DNA of 23,510 bases from Saccoglossus kowalevskii (lineage: Eukaryota > Hemichordata > Enteropneusta > Harrimaniidae): positions 434,630-458,139 of the forward strand of contig NW_003121911.1 of NCBI RefSeq assembly GCF_000003605.2, given 5' to 3'. Positions 10,442-19,971 of this stretch are shown piece after piece (the stretch's first letter is position 1; each line of letters begins with the position of its first letter). The translations under genes and the position numbers were made by a program. The notes under the pieces were generated by a model. That model saw only the letters and a program-made list of their open reading frames with translations, searched no databases and was not told the origin of the DNA.

Positions 10442-10564
10442 AGTTAAGAATATCCATCCTAGCTTTTGTAAGAAATACTACCAGAATAAAATAAAATTTG
10501 GAATAGAATTATGAAAAAAAAAGTTGTCTGTACAATGGAATTCAGCTTGGTTAATAAGTCAAAT

Positions 10565-10674
10565 GAAATGCACAGAAATGATAGGAACATTTCAACATTG
10601 ATTTTGTTATTATCCCGGTAACCAGTTTGTTAATGACAAGCTGTGTCATTTCGGCTATAAATGTATAAACAAGA
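10565..10674. repeat. Dispersed direct repeat, copy 2
   Basis: Diverged copy of 10069-10170 by eye (AATGCACAGAAATG, GGAACATTTCAACATTGATT, AACCAG, AATGACAAGC, TGTGTCATTTCGGCTATA, ATAAACAAGA). Offset about 500 bp. Confidence 0.6.
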
Positions 10675-10679
10675 TTGTG

Positions 10680-11729
10680 GAATTCACACAGTGAAATGAT
10701 TATAAGCCTTCATCAAATTCTTTCAATTTTTGTATTATAAAACTGTCTTTGAATGAGGAACAAGTATTATATCTCACATACAAATATTACAAAAAAAGAC
10801 ACTGTATGAAATATGAACTAATAAAATAATATGTGGTGCACCACTAGTAGACAGACAATAAAGGTAACCATGTACAAACATGATCATAACATCATACATG
10901 TAGTTATAATTCTGGTTGCCGGAACAATCATTTAATGTCAAACATGTTTAAACATGGTTGAAACTCAAGTCGAATTAACCATGGTGACAAATTATGCTGG
11001 AACCTGCTCTGATTAACCGCTGTAAGAACATGATTATCCAAGACAATCAAACATGGTTGCACTTTATAATGCTTCTGGCATTTGGGTGTGCTTAGGTAAA
11101 ATTTCAATAATTATTTGAAAAGGTGTACACAGACATATTTAAAAATAAGTTTCTTAAGATGAAATGTACATCTCATCCACAAGCCTTATATTTAACTTGA
11201 AAAGTACAATGTCATTTAAATACTGAATGTCTTCAATCATGCAGGTACATAATGTGATATTGATATTTCCAATGAATAAAAAATAATACATAGATTAATA
11301 ATAAATACGACAAAAACGCAACCCTGTAGGCTGGTTTTGTATTAAATTGCTGTTACAGTAATATTTTACTAAAAATAACTTAAGTTTGTTTATCTTGTGG
11401 ATAGTTAATATTTCAAATTCCCCGCAAAGCATTTGTAAAGGTTAAAATTCTACACTTGGGATTTGAAAAAAACAAAAAAAAAACATGCTTGTGCAACCTA
11501 GTGTATATTAAATCGTCATCATATCAAGTGTCAGGGAAATCAACTCAGTCTTCTCCGAGAACCAGTTGTGGACATTATCAAACGGGGGATTTTAACAATA
11601 ATATTGTTATGACCAAAATGGTAGCCATATATATGGCCAAAAATCGAAAATCCACTGGTGTTAGGAAACATATATTTTTTTTGTTTATGTATGAGTAAAC
11701 TATTTATAACAAGTCATTGTCAATGACAC
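10680..11729. other. AT-rich intron sequence, nothing firmly recognised
   Basis: No exon was supported. TGACCAAAATGGTAGCCATA near 11610 followed by TGGCCAAAA resembles a decayed AAAATGGCC core and may be an outlying fragment. The open frame at 11456-11698 has no domain. Confidence 0.45.
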
Positions 11730-12163
11730 GTCCCCGTTCCGTTCATATTTGAGTGACATATACATCCAAAGCAGATCATGACCGAAATGCACCTGCATAT
11801 GTACAACACATTGTACTAAATCTGAACAAAATCCATCCATGCATGACTGAGATCTGGTTCCGGAATTGTGAAAATACGTGATTTTAATGCATTTTCGGTC
11901 TTAAAATGGCCATCATTCAGCTATTGTTAAGCGGATCATGAAACAAATGCACATATCTATTTGTGACATGATGCACCATGTGTGTGTGAAGTTTGAACTT
12001 GATCAATCCAGACATGTCTTGGATACGGATCCAGAACTGAATTCTTTAAGAAAATGGCCGCCAGTCGGCCATTTCGAACTTGATCCGAAAAAAAAAATGA
12101 CGTGCATCAAGGTCCTATTATGTTTAATGTAAGTACCGAATTTGAACAAAATCCGTCCATGCA

Positions 12164-12521
12164 NNNNNNNNNNNNNNNNNNNNNNNNNNNNNNNNNNNNN
12201 NNNNNNNNNNNNNNNNNNNNNNNNNNNNNNNNNNNNNNNNNNNNNNNNNNNNNNNNNNNNNNNNNNNNNNNNNNNNNNNNNNNNNNNNNNNNNNNNNNNN
12301 NNNNNNNNNNNNNNNNNNNNNNNNNNNNNNNNNNNNNNNNNNNNNNNNNNNNNNNNNNNNNNNNNNNNNNNNNNNNNNNNNNNNNNNNNNNNNNNNNNNN
12401 NNNNNNNNNNNNNNNNNNNNNNNNNNNNNNNNNNNNNNNNNNNNNNNNNNNNNNNNNNNNNNNNNNNNNNNNNNNNNNNNNNNNNNNNNNNNNNNNNNNN
12501 NNNNNNNNNNNNNNNNNNNNN
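12164..12521. other. Assembly gap (358 N) inside element A
   Basis: The run of N is flanked by near-identical module sequence (12051-12163 against 12527-12639, three differences in 113 bases). The gap therefore sits in a tandem array that resisted assembly and its true length is unknown. Open frames spanning it are artefacts. Confidence 0.98.
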
Positions 12522-12833
12522 AAAACAAAATGGCCGCCAGTCGGCCATTTCGAACTTGATCCGAAAAAAAAAATGACGTGCATCAAGGTCCTATTATGTT
12601 TAATGTATGTACCAAATTTGAACGAAATCCGTCCATGCATAACTGAGATCCGGGTCCGGAATGGTGAAAATGTGCCATTTTGATGCATTTTCGGCCTTAA
12701 AATGGCCGCTATTCGGCTATCGTTAATCGGATCATGAAAAAAATGCATGTGCATATGTCCCATATAATGTGTGATGTATGAGTGAAGTTTGAACATAATC
12801 GGTCCATGCATGTTCGAGATACAGGTGATCACG

Positions 12834-12868
12834 GACGCACGGACGCACGGACGCACGGACGCACACAG
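12834..12868. repeat. GGACGCAC minisatellite of element A
   Basis: About four head-to-tail copies of an 8-bp ACGGACGC-type unit just before the terminal hairpin. Degenerate versions occupy the same place at 343-383, 20678-20720 and 21075-21122. Confidence 0.9.
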
Positions 12869-12880
12869 GGCAAAACATAA

Positions 12881-12914
12881 TGTCCCCGTTTTCGGACTCC
12901 GTCCGAACGGGGAC
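12881..12914. other. Terminal hairpin of element A
   Basis: GTCCCCGTTTTCGGAC pairs with GTCCGAACGGGGAC around a 3-4 base loop, with two extra T in the left arm, and is followed by TAACAAC. The equivalent at 21135-21169 (GTTCTCGTTTTCAGAC / GTCCGAATGGGGAC) keeps the fold less perfectly. Confidence 0.75.
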
Positions 12915-12915
12915 T

Positions 12916-13600
12916 AACAACACCTCCCTACAAAAAAAATATAGAGAACTGACAAAATTTCTGCTTCAGTATTATTTGAAAAATATTATGATACCACCTA
13001 TAATCTTTCATGAAGGCATTCATTTCTTTCATTTCTTTCATTTTTAAAAATTTTAATCAAGCATGGAATTGACACACACAAACATCTTGGAGCAGCAAGT
13101 ATACATCATATACTGTCTTTAACTCTTCACTTCACTTTTTCATCTAAATTTCGAAACATCATTTTGCCCATTTTTATTTATCTCTAAACTCTTATTAAAC
13201 TGTTAATTTTGAACCAAAGTTATAATTTCCCATTGGCTAATAAGGGTCTTAATCGAAACTATTCAAAAATATTGAAATGAAATATTTTGCAATAGTCCTC
13301 ATTGTTCACTTAATGTTAAAGACCATATTAAAAGCATTTAGAAAGAATTGTGTTTGTTATAAATGAGTAAAATATAAAATATATAAAAAACAATAATCGG
13401 TAATACATATTATTTGTCAATGAATTTTGGCATCTACTGCGCATATAGAATATAGATGACGTCAAAGAATTCCCACTGCATCCCTATGGAAAAATACCAT
13501 CTCATTTAAAACGTAGGAAATAATTTGTCAATATATCAAAAATTGACAACAATATTATGCATCCTGTTTTGGTTTCAAACATGTCAAAAAAACCTGATTT
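12916..13600. other. AT-rich intron sequence with a short CATTTCTTT repeat
   Basis: CATTTCTTT repeats at 13021-13043 (about 2.7 copies). A palindromic TGACGTCA lies at 13457-13464. No exon or element was recognised. Confidence 0.5.
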
Positions 13601-13609
13601 TGTTTACAA

Positions 13610-14000
13610 CTAAAATGTTCAGCAGTCAGCTAATCATTGATTTAGTGACAAGATTATTGGATGTGCATACATTGTACATATATGTTTGCCATGATGTATT
13701 GTCTGTATATAAAGTTAGAAGCAAATTGCTCAAAGCATGTACAAGATAAATCTGAAATAGCATTTAATAAACAAAATGGCCACAGGTCTGACATCTTGAG
13801 TAGATTTTACAAATCAAAGTGACATATATGGTAATCCTTTCATCAAGTTTGAAGCAAACTGACAAACACCTACACAAGACCAGGTTCTGTATACAGGATT
13901 TTTAAATTAGTGTTTTTTTTGCAAATAAAATGGTCAGCAGTTGGACATCTTTGATCAGATGACAATATCATTCATTCAGTATGCCATGACCCACATGTTT
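13610..14000. repeat. Decayed modules of the AAAATGGCC family
   Basis: AAAATGTTCAGCAGTCAGCT (13612), AAAATGGCCACAGGTCTGAC (13774) and AAAATGGTCAGCAGTTGGAC (13927) are spaced about 150-160 bp. They are followed by degraded linking words (ATGATGTATTGT, AAGTTTGAAGCAAACTGACA). A further remnant, AAAATGGCCACTATCACTGT, lies at 14366. No terminal hairpin. Confidence 0.55.
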
Positions 14001-14073
14001 GAGATGAATTGTTTACGTCAGCCATCCTTGACCCAATCCTGAAATCATCACACAAGCATATATATCAGACACG

Positions 14074-14170
14074 TTAAAGGACAGTGGTCATAGCTAGCCC
14101 AGCACATGTGTTGTATACGTCACTATGAGTCTCATATCGAACAAGATGCGGTGCAAAGACCACCCTTTAA
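14074..14170. mobile_element. TTAA-type MITE, copy 2 (97 bp)
   Basis: TTAAAGGACAGTGGTC at 14074-14089 is mirrored by GACCACCCTTTAA (ending 14170). Both borders are TTAA. The ends match the element at 10186-10441, so both belong to one family with very short or internally deleted members. Confidence 0.7.
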
Positions 14171-14423
14171 GTATGTGTAAGATATAGCAGTACATTAAAT
14201 GAATTCGTCAAGGTATGTTTGTATACAACTTCAGATGCACACATGGACGATTGGATGGACTGAAAGCCTCAGACAATTTAAATCAAACTATGAATCCCTG
14301 GGTCTAAAAATACACAGGTTTATGTATTTAACTTAGAACATTAAAACCAATGACAAAAAAGTTTTAAAATGGCCACTATCACTGTGTCATCAATAATAAT
14401 ATTGTTGGAAAAGAATATGGTGA

Positions 14424-14435
14424 CCCCCCCCCCCC
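14424..14435. repeat. Poly-C run of 12
   Basis: An uninterrupted C12 tract in strongly AT-rich DNA; assembly length may be inexact. Confidence 0.9.
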
Positions 14436-14439
14436 AATT

Positions 14440-15872
14440 TTTAAAAGCATTTAAAAAGTGCAGATAAATTTATCTTTATTTTATTCTTTCAAGAATGTTT
14501 ACAAAACTAAACCTTTTTCTTCCATTTGTTTTAAAATCACACTTTTAAAGCATTTCTATCAGTTCATTGGTGCTTCGAACATTTTATGTGACATATTTGA
14601 TAGTCTGAATTTCGTGAGTCGCTCTATACAATTAACTTCTAAATGTTACCATTAGATTTGTGCTTGAATTTCATTCGCCTGGACTTTTGAAAAGTGATCA
14701 AACACACGTAGACTCACAAAGATTTGCTTCTGGTTGAAGCAATTCAAAACATAGAAGAATCCTGGCAAATCCTCATTTTTTTCCCCCCAACAATTTGCTC
14801 TAATACGGACCATTAAACAATAGTTCTATCATCCAAATGAATGCGCCCTGAGTGCAACTTTAATTGTGACCAACTACATGTACCTTTAGGGCCGAGTTAT
14901 GCAGATAAAAATAAACAGCGAGGCAAGGAGATACAGGAAGTACACATCAATTTGGATTTTCATTTTGAGATATAATGAAGGAACCTAAATTGAATTTCAG
15001 TAACGGAATCAGTATTTTGTAGTGCTGTCTAAACATTTCTTTCTCAAAACTGAATTGCTTTAATTTTGTCCCAAAACTAATCAATTCACTCAACTGTGCT
15101 AGTGGAAGTTGTTGAACACTTCCCAATAAATTCTAACAAAGTTTGAGGACAAAAGACATATTGCAGTATACGTATTAATGCGCTCCAGTCGACATGCAGA
15201 TTCACGTTCAAATTTCACATTAGTATAACCAAACATATTTGACACATGCTGTACATGTCACAGGTGAACACAATGAACTTGACATAGTGCACTTTAACTT
15301 TGCAATAAATACATCAAGTATTTCCAGTTCTCATTATCACTAATTTACTAAAAGAATGTTCTCTTTCATGCAATATGCTGAATATGAAAACATTCATGTC
15401 AAGTGTTACATTCAATAACAGTGCAACATCTGCTTAGGGATTAATGTCTTTTTCAGCAGTTTACAATATATATTACGAGAATGCATTTGCTGATTTTATT
15501 TGTGAAGATTAAAAACCACATTTTCAAAATCTGAAAAGTCAAAATTTTGTTTTTTTTCATAGATAGAATTTATTTTATTTTTTATTTTACTTATTTATTA
15601 GAATAGAATAGAATACAATACAATATGTCTAATATGGAGATAAAACTAAACATGACTACCATACTCAGAAACACGCATTTATTCAACATACAGATAAGAT
15701 TGCTTCAAGTAATTTACAAAATAATACTAGTTTATTTTAAGACTTGTTTCCATGGAAATAGGTTTCAAAGCTGAAGTTGTTGATATCCGTGTATTCCGAA
15801 AACTCAATTTATTCTATTGTAGTTTGATTTTTAGCCTGTAATTCATGGTAATATGTTTTACTCACTCTCTTT
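14440..15872. other. AT-rich intron sequence with simple repeats
   Basis: TTTTA-rich tract at 15570-15595 followed by AATAG and AATAC pentamers (15600-15625). No exon or structured element was supported; the open frame at 14458-14655 lacks any domain. Confidence 0.5.
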
Positions 15873-15890
15873 GGCCACTAGGTGGAGCTC
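15873..15890 (+). promoter_or_regulatory. CTCF-like motif
   Basis: GGCCACTAGGTGGAGCTC fits the bilaterian CTCF core (CCASYAGRKGGCRS) except for A in place of the C after GG. A single motif match in an intron; binding is not shown. Confidence 0.3.
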
Positions 15891-16019
15891 TTTGATTTTT
15901 TTTCATATTTTGCATACTGAATCAATGATTGATTTTTGTAGAAGTAATTAATACCAAACAAGTATATAGATTCTTATGATTGGAGTTTGCTTACACAAAC
16001 ACAGGAATGAGTGTGCAAC

Positions 16020-16038
16020 TTAAAGCGGGAGAGTTGTC
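16020..16038 (+). repeat. TTAAAGCGG half-site, copy 1
   Basis: TTAAAGCGGGAGAGTTGTC, nearly identical to 20010-20028. It resembles one end of a TTAA-type transposon. The DNA to its right (to about 16170) contains an inverted pair GTTGTCAC/GTGATAACAAC and CTGGCGCATGCGCAATG, but no matching opposite end was found. Confidence 0.35.
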
Positions 16039-16377
16039 ACCTGCACACATGTAGGAATTGTCCCAAGTGATAACAACACATGCTAAAAACACAAAGGCTC
16101 ATGGGTAGACAATTGTTTGTAAACAATGACACGCTATGGCCATCTGGCGCATGCGCAATGAGAACCAATGAGAGATAGAAATATTTATGTATAAGGCTAC
16201 AATATATACCATTGTGCATCTATACTCAAAAAACTATAATCGTTTTTTCTGGCATACATAGACCAATTACTTGTCAAAGTTGGTACAAATCATGAGATAG
16301 ACAAGCATCTGATTTTATTCTGTGATATGATTAAATTTAGCCAACATGTGACCATTTTGGAAACAAAATCATAAAAC

Positions 16378-16398
16378 TAATAATAATAATAATAATAA
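16378..16398. repeat. (TAA)7 microsatellite
   Basis: Seven perfect TAA units. Confidence 0.97.
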
Positions 16399-16399
16399 G

Positions 16400-17320
16400 A
16401 CTAACGACTTGATAATACTGGGTTGCAAATCATATTTATTTTATTCTTTTTTCGAGATCTGATTCAAGATAGCGATACATATTGGGCTACAGATAAATAG
16501 TACATTATTTGTTTTTTGCAGTTTAGAAAAAAAATTTATTTCAAATTTAATATTTTTAATAAATATCTTAATCCAAGGCCATAGATAATACCAGTTAATG
16601 ATTTTCATTTTGTTATTGTATGTTATCGTCTCAGTGACTTGAGTGAAAACCTACATTTCTGGACATATTGATTTCAAAAATCATCACGCTTTTTATTTGA
16701 ATTCTAAAAGTTGTACTTTTGTTAAAATTTATCATGAAAACCAATTACATATATTAAACTTTTTTATGTTTTTATTTCTAAAATTCTAAGCAAGAAACCA
16801 AATAAAAAAAAAAGCTGTGACACAAATGTTTCCAAACTGACATGCATAATGATGACCAAAAACATTACAATTTTTGTTCTGGCTTTTAGCGACACATTTC
16901 CTGGGTGTTAACCAGGATTTAGAAAGTGTGATTTGAAAAATGATTTTTGGCATTATATTTGACAAGAAAAAAAAAAAAATAATAAAATGTTGTCTGTCAT
17001 ACTGACAGGTAGCTGGCTAAGACACTACTATTTCCATTTATGTCATAAGTCATTCACAATAAGTGTATGTTTGAATGCAACCATTTTTTTCTGTCACAGT
17101 TTTACAACACCACAACATTCTGCAATTTTTTTCTGTATATTTTATTGAATATCTTTGTTAATTTTAAACCAAATAAATCTAATTTTATGTTGTCAACAAG
17201 TCATGTTCAACATTTTGGGAAAAATATGTGTTTAATATTGTGAATATTGACTTTGGCATTCAAAATGTTTCAATAGAATTACATTGATTTGATATAATTC
17301 AGTGAATACATATGTATACA
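16400..17320. other. AT-rich intron sequence, nothing recognised
   Basis: Contains A-runs near 16804 and 16967 but no exon, array or inverted repeat that I can support. Confidence 0.5.
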
Positions 17321-17322
17321 AT

Positions 17323-17533
17323 TACTGTAAAATACTTTATTTTTACTTGGAATTAACTTTTTGCTATTTTCACTGAAGAGATAATTCTATGAAATTAAAA
17401 ACCAGCGAATATACCTTTTTCCCTATATCCTACATTCAATTCATCAAAAGTCAGTTAAAATAAATTCCATACAAAACACAAAAAGCCTTTTCAGTGAAAA
17501 TTTATTCAGGCTAAAATAAAGTATTTTACAGTA
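17323..17533. mobile_element. MITE with TACTGTA-type inverted ends, copy 2
   Basis: TACTGTAAAATACTTTATTT at the left is mirrored by AAATAAAGTATTTTACAGTA at the right. Internal words (GGAATTAA, TTTTCACTGAA, CCAGCGAATA, CAGTGAAAATTTATTC) are shared with the copy at 8683-8887. Its ends are better preserved than those of that copy. No coding capacity. Confidence 0.8.
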
Positions 17534-18550
17534 TTTTCCTGTACTCGTCTGCCATAGGGCTATACATGTGAGGATAAGGCGGAACAGCTTTCACATATAC
17601 AATGTTTTCTTTTTAAATTAAAGTGACTAATCTGCTTGCTGGGCTTGGTGTTATAGCAACATTAGTGACTGTTAGTAATAAATATTTATCTATCTACCAA
17701 TCTATATAATACAATGTGAAAAATGCACATCTGTGGTTTCCATAGTGTAAAAAAAAGAAGGTAAAATAATATTTCAATATGCAGGAATTGAAATTGACTG
17801 AGATTGAAAGCCCTGATGCGCTTGAACATATATAGTCAAATGTTTTTTTCACAATTTCAATCATTTCAAGTTAACAATTTTGGCTTTGAAATTGGATGCC
17901 CTCAGAAAACCAAAGTTCAATCCCTGAATAAGCAGCCCAAAATGAGTTTGTGACTGATGATGAGAAAAGCCGAAAGATTTAATCAAAATGCTGATAAGAG
18001 ATCAATTGGTGAATCACCATTTCACAGCAATTTAACTTAAACTATAACTTTTTTTTATTTCAATTTCTATATTATGGTGTGGAGAAAGACACAATGTGAA
18101 ATTCAATTATGATTCAAATGAAGATATACCGGTAGTATGATATTTGTTGAGTGATTGATGGCCGCAAAATCAAGTAAAATGATGACCTGATAGATGAACA
18201 TTCATGTTCAAATGCAGTAACCATGAACAAATAAAGCGATTACAAGATAACAATGTCATCTAAGCTCTTAATCTGAATTCAATTAAAATCATGGGTTTAG
18301 TTAAATGGACAAAATTAATCTGAACATGATTCATTGTATGGTCATTGTATGAAAGATGAATCGGCTGCGATCGAACTTCATACAACCTTGGTTTTTTGAA
18401 ATACATCTCCAGGTAAATAACGACCAAAGAGATTTCCCACCGTGCTTGCAAGCTGCACTCTACAATGCGCCCAAGCTTTTAATTATAAATCCATATAGAA
18501 TCAAATAACATTTGCTATATAGAGCTAGAACATCGGGTACATCCACTCAC
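17534..18550. other. AT-rich intron sequence next to the start exon
   Basis: First part of the 10-kb RBM41 intron in transcript order. No further exon or element was recognised. Confidence 0.5.
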
Positions 18551-18609
18551 CAAGGGATTCCTGTATTACGATAAGACGTGCTTTGTTCCATTCTGACCTA
18601 GTTCACATC
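18551..18609 (-). CDS. RBM41: RBM41 homologue, exon with start codon (13 codons plus 2 bases)
   Basis: On the minus strand an ATG at 18591-18589 opens MEQSTSYRNTGIP and then two bases (TG) before a consensus donor GTGAGT at 18550. The ATG context is strong (A at -3, G at +4). An in-frame TAG lies 12 bases upstream, so the protein cannot start earlier in this exon. The exon is preceded by a pyrimidine-rich AG (TTTCCTCTCCAG, ending at 18610), so the true first exon is probably non-coding and further right. Alternatively the AG is fortuitous and transcription starts nearby. The phase-2 end matches the single leading base of the exon at 8398-8574. These N-terminal residues are not ones I recognise; the RBM41 call rests on the next two exons. 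Coding part is 18551-18591; 18592-18609 is 5' leader. Confidence 0.68.
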
Positions 18610-19268
18610 CTGGAGAGGAAATTAAAACAGTAGCATTAAAAGGTGTAGTAACGTTTGTCATGATCAAGTGTTTTCATATGCTTTGAAAGTATAGGAAAAG
18701 AGTCATCAGTCAAAAGCCAGAGGAACACAACAAATAAGGTGCAGGTCATAGCATGGTCCTCTGATCGATGGTATGCATGAAGCAATTAGCCTTAGGTTAA
18801 GGCATAGATGTTAACACATCGTTGGTCATCAAATAGACATACAGAATATGTGCAGGGCTGTTTGATCTATGACATAAGTGTGTTAAATTCAACAGTGATG
18901 TTAACAGCTGGGGAAAACTCAATTAAATTACTACATTTTACTTGTGAGTGCTATCCGTGCACAATACAAAGTTTTTCAAGATTATCATTATAAAAGATAT
19001 TACAGCATAAACAATTATTAATTCAAATTTTTCGTTGTAATTATGTTTTACCCCACCCCAGTACACATTGTAAAATCTAAACTGTCAATAGTGTGATCCA
19101 ACTTTAATTTAACAAGAAATACATTTTCACAAATTGTGAACATTTTCAAACAATTTCTAAATTCTAAGGGTTCTAAATTAAGCTATAAAATTACAGCTAA
19201 TTCTGTGAAAGTTGGTCCTTAACATGCTCCATTAAACCATTGCGCAATTCCAAGCAATGAAAATTAAT
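18610..19268. other. AT-rich sequence upstream of the start exon, nothing recognised
   Basis: No TATA-plus-initiator arrangement or CpG-rich promoter is evident. If the AG at 18610-18611 is a real acceptor this is intron; otherwise part of it is promoter. Confidence 0.4.
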
Positions 19269-19324
19269 AGTATTTGAATGCAATCACTTACAGGAAGGAA
19301 GATTCTCAATTGCATTCAAATACT
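19269..19324. other. Perfect 16-bp stem hairpin
   Basis: AGTATTTGAATGCAAT at 19269-19284 is the exact reverse complement of ATTGCATTCAAATACT at 19309-19324, with a 24-base loop. Pairing stops at both ends of the stem. It could be a minimal foldback element or a structured RNA. The stem is short for a typical miRNA precursor. Confidence 0.7.
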
Positions 19325-19971
19325 TCACCTATCAGTGACATTTATTTGTGGATGTATGAGCATTAACATGACCTCTGCTTTTATTTATTTTTTGGGGGGA
19401 TTTTTGCAATCTGCAATCTGGTTCTACTGCAATTTACTACAAATTCAAAACATGTACGCCTCAATTGATATTTGGATACACAAGTAGACCTAATTGTTAC
19501 AGTCTTATACTGTGTCTCAAGAGTATATTCAGAAATATCGCAAGGGACATGTATGTTTGTTGATCTTATCTATTTTGCATTTCGTGAATGCATAAATAGA
19601 TTATATGTTTCTCTACTGAATCTATACAGTTGTATTTATTCTATTTCGCATGATTAGGTCAAGAGATTGACCTTCCCCATTTTGCAGTAAATGAGAAAAA
19701 TACAGTGGCAGATAATGCACAAATAAACTAAATTTCAATTCCCTCTATGCTAAACAATGATTCCTCAATAGAATTTCTGCTAAATATCAGGGATGAAATC
19801 CATGCAAAAGACTGACACTAGAAGAAAAACGCTTCTGTGACAGTTGCTAACAAAATACTATGCAGGTAGGGTTTAACTTTATTTTTTATTTAAACCAGAA
19901 GACACTCATGCAGCAAATTAAATAATCCAAATTTATCACTGATTAAATTCAGTTTCAAATGAAAATGACAC
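19325..19971. other. AT-rich sequence, nothing recognised
   Basis: Open frames at 19278-19657 have no domain or splice support. No repeat was seen. Confidence 0.5.

Larger units (their letters stand above)
11730..12915. mobile_element. Tandem-module element A, both ends present, gap inside
   Basis: Left end GTCCCCGTTCC (from 11730), right end GTCCGAACGGGGACT (to 12915): short inverted ends GTCCCCGTT/AACGGGGAC. Inside are cores at 11902-11930, 12051-12079, 12527-12555 and 12698-12727, the second and third having near-perfect arms AAAATGGCCG and CGGCCATTT around CCAGT. The last module leads into (GGACGCAC)n at 12834-12866 and a terminal hairpin at 12881-12914 (GTCCCCGTTTTCGGAC against GTCCGAACGGGGAC). 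There is no protein-coding frame. The layout of a short unique 5' end, tandem modules of about 150 bp, GAC-rich minisatellite and 3' hairpin recalls the pearl/CvA elements of bivalves and other Helentron-derived elements. That assignment is inference. Confidence 0.75.
3414..18609 (-). other. RBM41: Visible span of the RBM41 homologue gene (three exons, two introns)
   Basis: The transcript runs right to left. The intron after the start exon is 8575-18550 (about 9,976 bp). The next is 3616-8397 (4,782 bp). A third begins at 3413 and leaves the window. The exon phases (2, 2, 0) agree at both visible junctions, giving one open frame of about 139 residues. Both full introns are packed with non-autonomous DNA transposons and tandem-repeat elements, listed separately. 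No promoter or CpG-rich start region was seen within the window for this gene. Confidence 0.75.

Noticed and set aside
12003..12856. Long open frames on both strands across 12003-12856
   Set aside because: They are open only because the N run encodes unknown residues; the flanks are non-coding repeat modules.
13457..13464. TGACGTCA CRE-like palindromes here and near 22418
   Set aside because: Eight-base motif alone in intronic or intergenic DNA is not enough to call a regulatory site.
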